From the NCBI RefSeq assembly GCF_001642995.1, contig NZ_LOHS01000061.1, forward strand, positions 117,811 to 181,810: 64,000 bases of DNA, read 5' to 3'. The notes under the pieces were generated by a model. That model was not told where the DNA came from and searched no databases. It saw only the letters and a list, made by a program, of their open reading frames with translations. The number at the start of each line of letters is the position of its first letter. The stretch's first letter is position 1. A program made the translations under genes and the position numbers. Positions 44,935 through 54,558 of the stretch are shown one piece after another. The stretch comes from Streptomyces jeddahensis. GTDB lineage: Bacteria > Actinomycetota > Actinomycetes > Streptomycetales > Streptomycetaceae.

Positions 44935-45870
44935 GTGACCACCATGATCGCAGCCCTCGAGCGACTGCGTCCGGTCCGGCGAACGCGAACGACACACGCC
45001 CGTCGCCGTGAGAGCCTCACCGCCCTCGGCATGGCCACCCCGGCCGTGGTGCTGCTGATCGTCTTCGTCGTCGTACCGCTCGCCCTGACCTTCGCCTTGT
45101 CCTTCACCGACGCAAGGCTCATCTCGCCCACCCCGCCGCATTTCGTGGGCCTGGACAACTTCACCCGCCTCATCCAGGACCCGGTCTTCTTCAAGTCCCT
45201 GCGCAACACGGCGTACTTCGCCGCCGTCGTCGTCCCGCTCCAGGCCGGTCTCGCGCTGGTCCTGGCACTGCTGGTCAACGCGAAGGTGCGCGGCGTCAAC
45301 TTCTTCCGCACCGTCTACTTCCTGCCGGTCGTCACCTCCATGGTGGTCGTGTCCCTCCTGTGGACCTTCCTCTACCGGCAGGACGGCTTGATCAACCACA
45401 TGCTCTCGGCGCTCACCTTCGGACACGTCGAGGGCCGGGACTGGCTGGGCGACCCTGCCACCGCCATGCCGGCCATCATCCTGATGTCGGTGTGGCAGGG
45501 CGTCGGCTTCCATATGATCATCTGGCTGGCCGGCCTGCAGACCATCCCCGCCGAGCTGTACGAGGCCGCCGACCTCGACGGGGCCCCCCGCCGGCACCGC
45601 TTCCGCCATGTCACCTGGCCCGGACTGCGCGCCACCCGCACGTTCGTGCTGATCACCATCACCATCCAGGCGCTCGGCCTCTTCACTCAGATCAATGTCA
45701 TGACCGAGGGCGGCCCCCTCGACTCCTCCACCACCGTCGTCTACCAGGCGATGCGCACCGGCTACGAGCAGCAGCAGACCGCGTACGCGGCGGCGATCTC
45801 GCTGGTCTTCTTCGTGCTCGTGCTGGCCGTGTCCCTCGTCCAGCGCTTCCTGACCCGGGAGAAGGACTGA
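44935..45870 (+). CDS. ABC sugar permease, MalF type (fructan cluster)
   Basis: 311-aa six-helix permease. The EAA loop is YEAADLDGAPRRHRFRHVTWPGL. A long charged N-terminus (RRTRTTHARRRES) precedes helix 1. GTG 44935 with GGAG 7 nt upstream, beyond the hairpin. It is one nucleotide from the next gene's ATG and is probably co-translated with it. Confidence 0.9.
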   Translation: MTTMIAALERLRPVRRTRTTHARRRESLTALGMATPAVVLLIVFVVVPLALTFALSFTDARLISPTPPHFVGLDNFTRLIQDPVFFKSLRNTAYFAAVVVPLQAGLALVLALLVNAKVRGVNFFRTVYFLPVVTSMVVVSLLWTFLYRQDGLINHMLSALTFGHVEGRDWLGDPATAMPAIILMSVWQGVGFHMIIWLAGLQTIPAELYEAADLDGAPRRHRFRHVTWPGLRATRTFVLITITIQALGLFTQINVMTEGGPLDSSTTVVYQAMRTGYEQQQTAYAAAISLVFFVLVLAVSLVQRFLTREKD

Positions 45871-45871
45871 C

Positions 45872-46744
45872 ATGACCTCCTTCCTGAAGAACCTCGGCGG
45901 TCACACCGGCCGTGTCATCCTTGCCCTGGTCTTCGCACTCCCGCTCGTCTTCATGCTGGTCTCGTCGTTCAAACCGGACGACCAGATCTTCGGCGACCTG
46001 GGATCCCTGCACGCCTTCCTGCCGGTCGGCGCCCTGTCACTGGACAACTACACCGGCGTATTCGAGCGTGTCCCGGCGGCACGATTCCTGCTGAACTCCG
46101 TGCTGATCTCCTCGATCACCGTGGTGCTCGGCGTCATCGTCAACAGCCTCGCCGCCTTCGCCCTGTCACGGATGCGCTGGCCCGGCCGGAAACTCGTCCT
46201 GACCGCGGTCATCGCCACCCTCATCGTCCCGTTCGAGACCTTCGCCCTGCCGCTCGTGTGGTGGGTCAACCAACTGCCGCTGCTCCGCGTCAACGGCTTC
46301 CACCTCGAGTGGACCACCGGCTGGATGGACACCTACCAGGTCCAGATCCTGCCGTTCGTCGCCAACGCCTTCTCGGTCTTCTTTTTCCACCAGTACTTCC
46401 AGAGCATCCCCAAGGAACTCGACGAGGCGGCGATCGTGGACGGCGCCGGCTGGTTCACCATCTACCGCCGCATCGTCATGCCGCTGTCCGGACCGGCCGT
46501 CGCCACCGTCGCCATCCTCACCTTCCTGCCCGCCTGGAACTCCTACCTGTGGCCGCTGATGGTCGTGCAGAGCGAGGACCTGCGACCGGTCATGGTGGGC
46601 ATCTCCTACTTCTTCCAGCTCAACGTGGGCTGGGGCCAGATCATGGCGTACTCCTCCATGATCACCGTGCCGATCCTGGCCCTTTTCGTGGCCTTCCAAC
46701 GGTCGTTCGTCAACAGCATCGCCTCCACCGGCGTCAAGGGCTGA
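45872..46744 (+). CDS. ABC sugar permease, MalG type (fructan cluster)
   Basis: 290-aa six-helix permease. The EAA loop is LDEAAIVDGAGWFTIYRRIVMPL. ATG 45872 directly follows the MalF-type stop; the SD GAAGGA is inside that gene. It forms the translocation pore with the gene at 44935; the ATPase must come from elsewhere. Confidence 0.9.
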   Translation: MTSFLKNLGGHTGRVILALVFALPLVFMLVSSFKPDDQIFGDLGSLHAFLPVGALSLDNYTGVFERVPAARFLLNSVLISSITVVLGVIVNSLAAFALSRMRWPGRKLVLTAVIATLIVPFETFALPLVWWVNQLPLLRVNGFHLEWTTGWMDTYQVQILPFVANAFSVFFFHQYFQSIPKELDEAAIVDGAGWFTIYRRIVMPLSGPAVATVAILTFLPAWNSYLWPLMVVQSEDLRPVMVGISYFFQLNVGWGQIMAYSSMITVPILALFVAFQRSFVNSIASTGVKG

Positions 46745-46782
46745 CCGCGCTCCCTCGACCCCCACACCGAAAGGACCCCTGC

Positions 46783-48273
46783 GTGTCCGTCATGCCCGCA
46801 GACGCCCACCTGCCCGTCGCGCACCTGCGCCCGTCCCGCAACTGGATCAACGATCCCAACGGGCTGGCCTTCCACGACGGCCACTACCACGTGTGCTTCC
46901 AGTACAACCCGTACGGACCCGAGCACGCGAACATGCACTGGGGCCACTTCCGCAGCCCCGACCTGATCAGCTGGGAGGAACTACCACCCGCCCTCGCCCC
47001 CATGCCGGGCGGAGAGGACGCCGACGGCTGCTTCTCCGGCAACGCCGTCTCCGACGGCGACCGCATGATCGCCTTCTACTCCGCATTCCGCACCGACCGC
47101 TGGGCGCAGCCCGTCACCACCGCCGAGTCCCGGGACAACGGTGTCACATGGACGCAGCGCGGCAGCCTGCTCATCCCCGAACTGCCCGACGGCACCACCA
47201 TGTACCGCGACCCATACGTATGGCGCGAGGCCGGCCGCTGGCGCATGCTGGTCGGCTCCGCCCTCGCGGACGGCCGGGCGGCGGCACTGCTGTACGAGTC
47301 CGGGCACCTCGAGCAGTGGGAGTACCGCGGCCCGTTCCTGGACCGGGCCCCGCAGCCGGTGGCGCCGGGCGCCGATACGGGGCTGGGCTGGGAGTGCCCC
47401 CAGTACCTGCACGCGGACGGACGCGGCGCCGTCATCCTCAGCGCCTGGGACCCGGAGCTCGGGCCCCGTCGGACCGTGGTCTACACCGGGCGCGAGCAGG
47501 ACGGCCGCTTCCTGGCCGCCGCCCCCGCCCTGCTCGACCACGGCCCCGACTTCTATGCCCCGGCGCTGTTGCCCGCCCCTGACGGCCGGTGGCTGCTGTG
47601 GGGCTGGTCATGGGAGGCCCGCGACCCCGCGTGGGTGCGCGAGGCCGGCTGGGCCGGGCTGCTGACACTGCCGCGCGAGGTCACACTCGCCGAGGACGGC
47701 TCCGTACGACAGCGACCGGCCACGGAACTCCTCGCGCTGCGCGACGAGCGCGCGGTGACGGCTTCCGGCGAGACCGCCGGAACGGTCGTACTGGGGACAG
47801 TGGGCCCGAGCTTCGACCTGACAGCCCGTCTGGAACCCCGCGCCGCCGGGACGACGGGGGGACTACGGCTGGTCACCTCCGCCGACAGCGCCGAGTACCT
47901 CGACATCAAGATCGACCCCGCCGCAGGTGAACTCGTCGTCGACCGCGACCACGCCTCCCTCGACCCGCGCGCACACGGCGGCACGTACCGCGTCCCCTGC
48001 CCCGAGGCGAGAGCGGTGTCCGGCGCTCCGGTCGAACTGCGCCTGGTGGTGGACCGGTCCGTCGCCGAGCTCTACCTCCCGTCGGGCCGGACGCTGACTC
48101 TGCGGTTCTACCCCACCGGTGGCGCCCCCTGGCGGATCGAGGCCCGCGCCGGAGGCGAGGGCGGCCTCGGCTACACGGTCGCGGCCTGGAACCTGCGGCC
48201 GTACACCATGCGGTATGCGTCTGACGTGAGTGCCGAGCCGGCGCTCACGGACGTCAGTGGCGTCCTGAGGTGA
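46783..48273 (+). CDS. Cytoplasmic GH32 beta-fructosidase
   Basis: 496-aa GH32 enzyme without signal peptide. All three signature motifs are canonical: NWINDPNG with nucleophile Asp24, YRDPYVW, and WECPQYL with acid/base Glu204. The C-terminal beta-sandwich includes LDIKIDPAAGELVVDRDHAS. It should hydrolyse sucrose or short fructo-oligosaccharides brought in by the transporter. GTG 46783 with AAAGGA 7 nt upstream, 38 nt after the permease stop. Last gene of the fructan operon. The contrast with the secreted GH32, which has Glu at the nucleophile position, is notable. Confidence 0.9.
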   Translation: MSVMPADAHLPVAHLRPSRNWINDPNGLAFHDGHYHVCFQYNPYGPEHANMHWGHFRSPDLISWEELPPALAPMPGGEDADGCFSGNAVSDGDRMIAFYSAFRTDRWAQPVTTAESRDNGVTWTQRGSLLIPELPDGTTMYRDPYVWREAGRWRMLVGSALADGRAAALLYESGHLEQWEYRGPFLDRAPQPVAPGADTGLGWECPQYLHADGRGAVILSAWDPELGPRRTVVYTGREQDGRFLAAAPALLDHGPDFYAPALLPAPDGRWLLWGWSWEARDPAWVREAGWAGLLTLPREVTLAEDGSVRQRPATELLALRDERAVTASGETAGTVVLGTVGPSFDLTARLEPRAAGTTGGLRLVTSADSAEYLDIKIDPAAGELVVDRDHASLDPRAHGGTYRVPCPEARAVSGAPVELRLVVDRSVAELYLPSGRTLTLRFYPTGGAPWRIEARAGGEGGLGYTVAAWNLRPYTMRYASDVSAEPALTDVSGVLR

Positions 48274-48381
48274 GCGGTGCGGAGCAACCGCGGTGGTGTC
48301 TGGCGCGGAGTGCCAGGAGAATCCGGGCCGGTGGGCGCGGTGGGTTTTTTCCATGTTCGAATGCGGGGCGTGGAGTGCCGA

Positions 48382-48915
48382 TCAGCTGACGTGGGCGGCG
48401 ATGGTTCGCGCACATTCCAGGGACTCCGTGTGCGTCGTGTCCACCTCTAGGTCATAAAACACCCCTTTGTGAACCACATCCGCCTGCAACACGGCCATAC
48501 CCTGGACGCGATCTCCGCGTGCGACCTCACGCGCTGCGGCGACCGCACTCTCACACCTGACACTGACCCACAACACAGCCAGTGCGCCCAGAGCCTTCTG
48601 CCACCGCTGCTGGGACGCCGCTCCTCCGAGGAAGACGTCATCGATGACGACTCTGGCGCCTGCACGAGCCATCGCCACGACGCCCTCCATCCAGGCCGCC
48701 TGCAGCGCCATGAAGTCCGCCCCGACGCTCACCTCGCCGTTCGGAGCGAACTTGATCCCCGCGTCAGACGCCTGCATCTTCGAGGGCAAGGAGTCGACGA
48801 ACGAGTCAACCCCGAACGCCAGCCACGGATCCGGCAGTACGGCCTGCAGGCAGCGTACGATCCCGGACTTCCCCGAGCTGGAACCACCATTGAGAATGAT
48901 CACCTGAGTCGTCAC
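48382..48915 (-). CDS. Chloramphenicol phosphotransferase-like protein
   Basis: 177-aa P-loop kinase matching the chloramphenicol 3-O-phosphotransferase family in length (about 178 aa) and motifs. The Walker A is NGGSSSGKS (residues 9-17), with Asp37 in FGVDSF at the position of the catalytic base in the characterised enzyme. It has a lid-like RARGDR-type arginine segment ([14 protein letters not shown]). GTG 48915 begins the conserved region; SD poor. Resistance is possible, but many relatives phosphorylate unknown metabolites. Confidence 0.82.
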   Translation of the reverse strand: MTTQVIILNGGSSSGKSGIVRCLQAVLPDPWLAFGVDSFVDSLPSKMQASDAGIKFAPNGEVSVGADFMALQAAWMEGVVAMARAGARVVIDDVFLGGAASQQRWQKALGALAVLWVSVRCESAVAAAREVARGDRVQGMAVLQADVVHKGVFYDLEVDTTHTESLECARTIAAHVS

Positions 48916-49151
48916 CGCGCAACAGTAGGGCGCTTCCTGCACGGCACGAAACGAATATCGGCACACACTGCCGTGCCGAAGAGGGACTTCGTACGAAAAG
49001 CTGGAACGGACCGGATTCCGGGACATCCTTCGACCGCCTGGTGCACCACGCCGAGGTGATCTCACTCAAGGGCCGACTGGGGTCTCGTCCAGGGGAGATC
49101 AAGGGCGTGGACCCCTGTTCGGTCTCGCCGGACGCGTCGGCCTCTGAGCCG
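48916..49151. other. Intergenic, no gene seen
   Basis: 236 bp between the CPT-like gene start and the methyltransferase stop. No domain or strong SD. It holds the promoter of the CPT-like gene, not resolvable by eye. Confidence 0.4.
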
Positions 49152-50054
49152 TCATGCCCGTTCACCCAAGCCCAGTGAGTGCGAGGGGCAGGTGCGGCGT
49201 GCGGCCCACACCGTGCGCTCGGTGCGCACACGCAGGTCGCTGCGGTGCAGGATGCTGTGAGGGCCGTCGGTGTCGAGTAGCTGATCGAGAGCCGTCAGGT
49301 CCTTGGCCGTCAGGGCGGATGCGACGCTGCCGCGCATGCGGCGCAGGCTGCTGAGCGCGTAGCGGCCTACTGCGTTGGTGTGGGTCTGGCCGTTGTCGAC
49401 GGTGATGGTGCGTTCGCCTTCGACGGCGAAGCCGGCTGTTGCCAGCTTGGCTCCCCAGTCGGCGCCGCGGTGGGGGACGTGCTCGGCGTGGTGGTGGTCG
49501 AGTGCGGCATGGCAGCGCTCTTCAAGTCCGGGAGCTTCTTGTGGGGCGCTTTCGGGCAGGAACCGAGGGAAGCCGGCCAGCTCGACGACGGCGAACAGCC
49601 CGCCCGGTGCCAGCAGGTCGTGGACCTGGTGCAGGGTGCGATCGGGGTCGGCCATGTGGTGCATGGAGGCCGATGCCCAGACCAGCTCCGGCGTACCGAG
49701 TTCGGGCCACGCCGTCGCGTCGAGGTCGGCCTGAACGAGGTGCACCCGGTCGGCTGCTCCGGCCGCGGCTGCTTTCTCCTGCAGGCGGTGCAGGTGGGCG
49801 GCTGAGGAGTCGACGGCTGTCAGCTCGGCCTCGGGAAAGTGCTCGAGCAGAGCGAGCGTGCCGGCTCCGGTCCCGCAGCCCAGGTCCACGATGCGGCGGG
49901 GGCCGGTCTCGAGGGGTAGCCACGAGATGACGGACGCGATGTGTTCGGCGAGCACTTCCGCGTCCAGGTCGAGGATCTCCGCCTGGTCGCCTGCATCGTG
50001 CTCGTGAGCGTGGTGCGCGCCCTGATGCCCTGTGTACGGGGAGGGGTGGTTCAT
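49152..50054 (-). CDS. Class I SAM-dependent methyltransferase
   Basis: 300-aa methyltransferase of the Methyltransf_11/25 type. Motif I is RRIVDLGCGTGAGTLALLEH, followed by the acidic ELTAVDSS, the motif QADLDATAWPE and LAPGGLFAVVELAGF. The N-terminus is His-rich (HQGAHHAHEHDAGDQ), which may bind metal. ATG 50054. The acceptor is unknown and no neighbours form an operon with it. Confidence 0.85.
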   Translation of the reverse strand: MNHPSPYTGHQGAHHAHEHDAGDQAEILDLDAEVLAEHIASVISWLPLETGPRRIVDLGCGTGAGTLALLEHFPEAELTAVDSSAAHLHRLQEKAAAAGAADRVHLVQADLDATAWPELGTPELVWASASMHHMADPDRTLHQVHDLLAPGGLFAVVELAGFPRFLPESAPQEAPGLEERCHAALDHHHAEHVPHRGADWGAKLATAGFAVEGERTITVDNGQTHTNAVGRYALSSLRRMRGSVASALTAKDLTALDQLLDTDGPHSILHRSDLRVRTERTVWAARRTCPSHSLGLGERA

Positions 50055-50744
50055 GCGCCCACGCTAAGCGGGTCATCCGCGTGTGGCCTTGCGGGTTTCG
50101 GAATGCGCAAGGCGATGGCCGGCTGAACTGCGGAACACGCAAAACAGTTACGGTGACGGGCGCTTTCGCTTGCCCGGCGTCCTCGCCGCGCTGGTGGCCA
50201 CGGCGGGCGCCGCGGTCGAAGATGCCCAGGATCTCGCACGGTCCGCCCTCGGCGCCGATGGCGTGCGGGAGAATCGTGGGGCACTCCGCCGCCTGGTTGG
50301 TGTCGATCCGAAAGCGCCGGTTGCCCGGGAGCAGGGTCGCGGTGCCGCAGAGGACGACGAGGTTGCCCGATCGTCGGCAGCAGGCCAGACGGCACGACAG
50401 CATCTGCACCAGGGAAGTTGACTGTGCCGCCGGACGGCGTCGCCCCGCCGAAGCTGACCTCGTCGTCGGAGAACATCGCGTTGCCATGGCCGAAACTCGG
50501 CGCGTGATCTTTTTCTGGTGCACGCCGACACACTCGTCGGTGACTAGCAGCGATACCTGGCCACGCGCAGCCGTGGGTGGCCACTCTGTTGCGTAGACCA
50601 AGCGATGAGTTTCGCTGCGAAAGAGGGTCTTCTTGGGTGGACGCGGTTGTCGTGAGGTGGCAGTAGGGCGCCGCCGCCCAGTCCCCTAATCATGGGGGCC
50701 TATCAACTCGACCAATCCTGATGACGAGTAAGGAGACCTCCAGC
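50055..50744. other. 690-bp region without an intact gene
   Basis: Long open frames on both strands lack SDs and domains. The only coding-like signal is the short repeat relic at 50403-50490. The 3' end carries the promoter and SD (AAGGAG, 50730-50735) of the DinB-like gene. Confidence 0.45.
50403..50490 (-). pseudogene. Possible pentapeptide-like repeat protein relic
   Basis: Two units of a repeat, AMFSDDEVSFGGA and TPSGGTVNFPGA, read leftward. They resemble the FSGGTVxFxGA repeats of Streptomyces pentapeptide-repeat proteins. Reading frame and gene boundaries are not intact. The remaining part of 50055-50744 shows no convincing gene. Confidence 0.35.
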
Positions 50745-51281
50745 GTGAGCGAGATTGTGGTCCAGAAGATCCTTCGGCCCGAGCGCAGGGTATCGGGCCC
50801 ATGGCTGGAGGTGATCGCCTCGAACCTCGACTACCACCGAGCAACCTTCCTGTGGAAGTGCGAGGGCCTCTCCGACGCGCAACTGCGGCTACGGCCTGTG
50901 CGGTCGTCGGCGTTGACCCTGCTGGGGCTCATGCGTCACCTGCAGGGGGTCGAGCGCGCCTGGTTCCAGCGCACGCTGGCGGGCACGAAGCCTCACTTCT
51001 TCCCTTATCGAACCTACGTCACTGCTGACGGTGCCGAGTGGTACGACGAGTCGGACCCTACGTCGGCCAGGGACGTCTACGAGGACTACCTAAGGGCGTG
51101 CGAGGAGTCGCGGCAAGTGTTCGCGAAGGTGACCGACGACGTGGCGCGCATCGTGCCGAACCCGGAGTTCGGTGACACCGATGTGCGGTTCGTCCTCGAG
51201 CACGTGATCGAGGAGTACGCCCGCCACGTCGGCCACGCGGATCTCCTCCGCGAAGCCATCGACGGCGCCACTGGCGAGTAG
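50745..51281 (+). CDS. DinB/DUF664 family protein
   Basis: 178-aa four-helix protein of the DinB superfamily (DUF664). Conserved features are YHRATFLWKCEGLSDAQL, the first metal-type His in LMRHLQGVERAWF and the second in FVLEHVIEEYARHVGHADLL. This His triad usually binds a divalent metal and may use mycothiol or bacillithiol as a co-substrate. GTG 50745 has AAGGAG 9 nt upstream; ATG 50721 has no SD. No operon partner. Confidence 0.85.
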   Translation: MSEIVVQKILRPERRVSGPWLEVIASNLDYHRATFLWKCEGLSDAQLRLRPVRSSALTLLGLMRHLQGVERAWFQRTLAGTKPHFFPYRTYVTADGAEWYDESDPTSARDVYEDYLRACEESRQVFAKVTDDVARIVPNPEFGDTDVRFVLEHVIEEYARHVGHADLLREAIDGATGE

Positions 51282-51335
51282 CCAGCCCTTGTTCTCACAG
51301 GCCGGTCACCACGGTTCTTGCGACGGATTGCGTAG

Positions 51336-52030
51336 TCAGCCGTCCGACCGTAGGCGCTGACGCGTGTCGGTGAGGACGGCTGAACTGGACTTTGACACGA
51401 CCCCGTCCTCCACCAGGACGCCCGGGCCCAGCTGGAGGACTTGCGGTTCTCCTGCTCGCGCAGCCAGCCGCGCAGGGGCGGGGCCACTCCAGGTCACCCG
51501 CGCCTCGGCGGAGGCGTCCAGTAGCTCGCCGAGCGCGGCCAGGTCCTCCGCCCCAAGTACTCCCGCAGGGCGGCCCGGGCGCACCGTGTCGGGCAACGCA
51601 TCGATCCCGCCCTCGTCCAGGTGATGTGCGGCGGAGCGAGCTTCGGCAACTCGGCGGCGACGTGCCACGTCTTTCCGTCGTAGTGGAGAAAGAACGTCGA
51701 GTACCCGTCGGCCTTCTCGGTGGCGGTGCTGAGGTGGGCTCTGTCGCGACCGATCGCCCAGCCCTCGGTGGCGGAGGCGGCGGCGACATCCATGATCTCG
51801 GCATCGTCGGACTCGCTGACGTACGCGCTGCGCCAGCCCTCCTCCGCCGCCGGACCGACGGACGGCGAGGCAGGCGTGTGCGAGGCCTTCCCAGGGGCCA
51901 GACTGACGGACGGGGAGACAGGCCTGGGCGAGGCCTTCCCGGAGCCGCCGGTCCGCTGCCCACATCCCGCCAGAGCGAGGATGAGGACGGCGGACAGCAC
52001 CGCGGCCCTACAGCGCATGAGTAAGGGCAT
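51336..52030 (-). pseudogene. Lipoprotein, probably frameshifted
   Basis: The N-terminus is a clear lipoprotein (MRCRAAVLSAVLILALAGCG, lipobox LAGC), followed by GWAIGRDRAHLSTATEKADG and FFLHYDGKTWHVAAELPKLA. After about base 51640 the better coding frame switches: HHLDEGGIDALPDTVRPGRP, then LGAEDLAALGELLDASAEA and GPGVLVEDGVVSKSSSAVLT, to TGA 51336-51338. The original frame continues to 51494 with poor composition. So a single indel near 51610-51640 probably broke the gene; a sequencing error is the alternative. ATG 52030 follows AGAGG. The start abuts the IS982-type element. Confidence 0.5.
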
Positions 52031-52956
52031 CTACGGACCTCTAGATGATCTATTCCAAGGGGTCAGTGAGCGTAGGACGGTTTGTCCGGTGGCGTCGTTG
52101 TGCCAGATCGCGGCGGTCAGCGCGAGGATGCGTTGCATGACGCGGGCTATGACCCCTCCGGGTGTGCGCCCTCGGTGCCGTTCGAGGTCAAGCTGTCCCT
52201 TGAAGGTCTCGTTGATCGATTCGATGACCTGCCGCAGCGGCTTGAACAGGGCTGCACCAGGCCGTTCCCGTTCACCTTTACGGGCCGGCCGCAGCAACTG
52301 GACTCCACGCTCGGACAGTTCGCGTTCGAAACCACGGCCGAAGTAGTTCTTGTCGCCGATGAGAGTCTGTCCGTGGCGCTCCCGGAAGCTCGCATTCGGC
52401 GGCAGGAGGTCGAGGAGGGTCTCGCGTTCGTTGGCCTTGGCCCCGGTCAGGGCGAAGGCGATGGGCAGGCCCTGAGGGTGCAGACCAGGTGCAGGGGCAG
52501 GCCCAGAAGAAGCGCCTGTGGCTGGGGCAGTAGCCGTATTCGGCGCAGCCTGCCAGGTCGGAGCGTTTGACGGTCTCGCGGGAGCGGCCGCATTCCACCG
52601 GGGTGGAGTCCACGACCCATACGTCGTCGGCTCCACACTGAGGTGGTGGTGGCCAGGATCCGGTTGACGCTTCGCATCAGACCGGCGGCCTTGCGCAGCC
52701 GCTTGTTGTAGCCGGGCTGCTGGGGCAGGTAGGGGAAGAGGTGGCGCAGGTGGGCACGGGCATGGCGGAGCCATTTGGCCTCGGAGGTGAAGCCGAGTGT
52801 GGCCTGCATCATGGCGAGGGTGACCAGTCCGGCATCGCTCAGGCGGGGCGTAATGCCGACCGGCGGGCGCCACGGCGCCAGGTCGGGATGCTCTTTCAGC
52901 ATGTCGTCGGTCGTCGCATAGAGTGCTGTCGCGAGGGTGTCCACGTCGTTCGCCAT
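52031..52956 (-). pseudogene. IS982-family transposase, inactivated by frameshifts
   Basis: DDE transposase pieces in three frames, leftward: DVDTLATALYATTDDMLKE through NRILATTTSVWS; then DDVWVVDSTPVECGRSRETV and EYGYCPSHRRFFW; then LPLHLVCTL back in the first frame; then GLPIAFALTGAKANERETLL to IESINETFKGQLDLERH and ALTAAIWHND. The catalytic Asp (VVDSTPVECG), Asp (IGDKNYFG) and Glu (ESINETF) are all present, but about three single-base indels (near 52633, 52510 and 52470) break the chain. The last codons run through the left inverted repeat at 52041. Confidence 0.82.
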
Positions 52957-53465
52957 AAGACGATCTTGGACACCCTCGTTCTCGTCTCCGCAGGCACCCT
53001 TGGACCACACCACCAGGAGGAACCAGTGTCATACCCGCAACCGCTCACCCCCGAGGAGAAACTCGCCGACGCGAAGAAGCAGCTGAGCCTCCCGCGTATC
53101 GTCGTGATCTGCGGCTCCACCCGTTTCATGACCGAGATGACCGAGGCCGATCTGCGGGAGACCAAAGCCGGAAAGATTGTCGTCAAGCCGGGTTGCGACA
53201 TGAAGTCGCCGCACGAACTTTGGTTCGATCCTGTTGAGGCCGAGGCGCTGAAGGTTCGACTCGACGATCTGCACCGTGCGAAGATCCGGCTCGCTGATGA
53301 GGTGCTCGTAGTCGGCGACTACATCGGAGACAGCACCCGAGCCGAAATCGCCTACGCCCGGTCGCTGGGCAAGCCCGTGCGGTTCACGCACCCCGAAGTC
53401 GACCCCGACGCCTGACCGCCCACCCCCACACCCTCCGCAGGCACCCCTTGGAATTGATCCTCTAG
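52041..53465. mobile_element. IS982-like element with terminal inverted repeats and a passenger gene
   Basis: CTAGATGATCTATTCCAAGGGGT (52041-52063; 23 bp) is matched in inverted orientation at 53443-53465 with two mismatches. Between them lie the broken transposase and, divergently, an intact nucleosidase-like gene. A second feature, CTCCGCAGGCACC(C)CTTGGA, is directly repeated at 52986-53004 and 53433-53452, on either side of the passenger. The original right end may thus have been near 53000, with the passenger added later. No target-site duplication was found. Confidence 0.6.
53026..53415 (+). CDS. DUF4406/nucleoside deoxyribosyltransferase-like protein
   Basis: 129-aa Rossmann-like protein. 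The strand-loop RIVVICGSTRFM and the acidic segment ADEVLVVGDYIGDSTRAEI followed by YARSLGKPVRF are typical of the nucleoside 2-deoxyribosyltransferase-like / DUF4406 fold, often found in phage and plasmid accessory genes. GTG 53026 has AGGAGG 6 nt upstream. It reads away from the transposase and lies inside the inverted repeats. The substrate may be a nucleotide or nucleoside; this is inferred from fold only. Confidence 0.78.
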   Translation: MSYPQPLTPEEKLADAKKQLSLPRIVVICGSTRFMTEMTEADLRETKAGKIVVKPGCDMKSPHELWFDPVEAEALKVRLDDLHRAKIRLADEVLVVGDYIGDSTRAEIAYARSLGKPVRFTHPEVDPDA

Positions 53466-53963
53466 GTTGTCGGGGAGCCCAGAGTCTACGAGCCCCAGAC
53501 TGCAGGGCATCCACCCTGCGGGGCATCCACCATCTGAAGCAGCTCCAGCCAGTGCGACAACCTCCCAGGAGGGCGGCATCGCGCCACTGCGCCTGGGCGC
53601 AACGGCCTGGCGGGAGTGTTCGGCAACGCGGAGGCGCCACCGGCGGCCGGCGTCCCGCCCCCGCGGGAGGCATGGGCGGCGAACACCAGCTCTTCTTCCG
53701 CCGCATGGGCCGGATGGCCCCCCGAGGGCGTAGAGGATGAGACTGGCTGCGCACGTCCTCGACGACGGTATCGATGCCTGGATCGGCACCGTTGGGGACG
53801 CCTGGACAACGCACTCAGGAGCCCCAGATCGGCCTGTTGCGAGGCGCTTGTTGCTGGCTGGAAGATCTGTCTTGGCGGCGTAGGTTCGTCGGTGAATAGC
53901 AACGCAATGCGGTCGGCGGATGGCATGGTGTAGGCCCACGACGGCAGACATGGAGGCAGGTTC
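53466..53963. other. 498-bp intergenic region with a short repeat
   Basis: TGC(A/G)GGGCATCCACC is directly repeated at 53501 and 53517. A 48-codon frame from ATG 53735 (MRLAAHVLDDGIDAWIG) has some coding character but no family match. Otherwise I see nothing supported here. Confidence 0.4.
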
Positions 53964-54359
53964 ATGGACGTGGCCTCGGCGGGTGCGCTCGCAACGGCGA
54001 TCAGCGCAGCGGCTGCAAGTTCTTTGGGGACGGAAGCGGGGCGGCGGTCGTGGGAGTCATTGCTTGCCTTGTGGCATCGCGCCGGAACCAGTCGCCAGCG
54101 AAGTGAGATTGACCGTCCTGAGCCACAGGACATTGACCTTCCTGACCCACAGGACAACGATCAAGTCCGCGCCCTCATCGGGCGAGTGATCGAGGAAGGC
54201 GAGCGGGATCCCGCCTTTGCCGCCGAGTTGGCGGACTGGGCCCGCCAGTACGGCTTCGCTGACGGAAGTGTTCAGAACACGGTGTCCGGCAACGCCCGAA
54301 TCGATGGGCCGGTCATCCAAGGCAGGGACTTCTCAGGCCCCATCACCTTTGGCAGTTGA
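53964..54359 (+). CDS. Small protein with C-terminal RHIM/PP-like amyloid-type motif
   Basis: 131-aa protein. Residues 1-95 are an Ala-rich helical segment (GALATAISAAAASSLGTEAG; RSWESLLALWHRAG) and an acidic linker leading to a second helix pair (VRALIGRVIEEGERDPAFAA). Residues 105-131 carry NTVSGNARIDGPVIQGRDF followed by SGPITFG. This has the N-x-hydrophobic-S-G ... G-P-x-hydrophobic-Q ... hydrophobic-x-F pattern of bacterial RHIM/PP-like amyloid signalling motifs. The same pattern ends the next protein. ATG 53964 with GGAGG 7 nt upstream. I infer an adaptor or effector partner for the gene at 54559. The helical domain itself I cannot name. Confidence 0.75.
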   Translation: MDVASAGALATAISAAAASSLGTEAGRRSWESLLALWHRAGTSRQRSEIDRPEPQDIDLPDPQDNDQVRALIGRVIEEGERDPAFAAELADWARQYGFADGSVQNTVSGNARIDGPVIQGRDFSGPITFGS

Positions 54360-54558
54360 CCTTTACGTCAGGACGAGCGAGTCGAAGCGACCGAGATCGA
54401 TGGCTTCGCCCTTCACAGGAGTGCACACAAGCTGAAATCCGACGACTCAGGACTGGACGAGTCGGGAGTCCCCGCGCCGGCGCACCTGGCGGTCCCCAAG
54501 GGACCTACACTGCAAGGCACTTGTGGCGCTGCCCGCAGACAACGGGAACGGAGACGTC

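Noticed and set aside
46258..46782. N-terminal extension of the cytoplasmic GH32
   Set aside because: It is an alternative frame of the MalG-type permease; the GH32 start GTG 46783 has its own SD.
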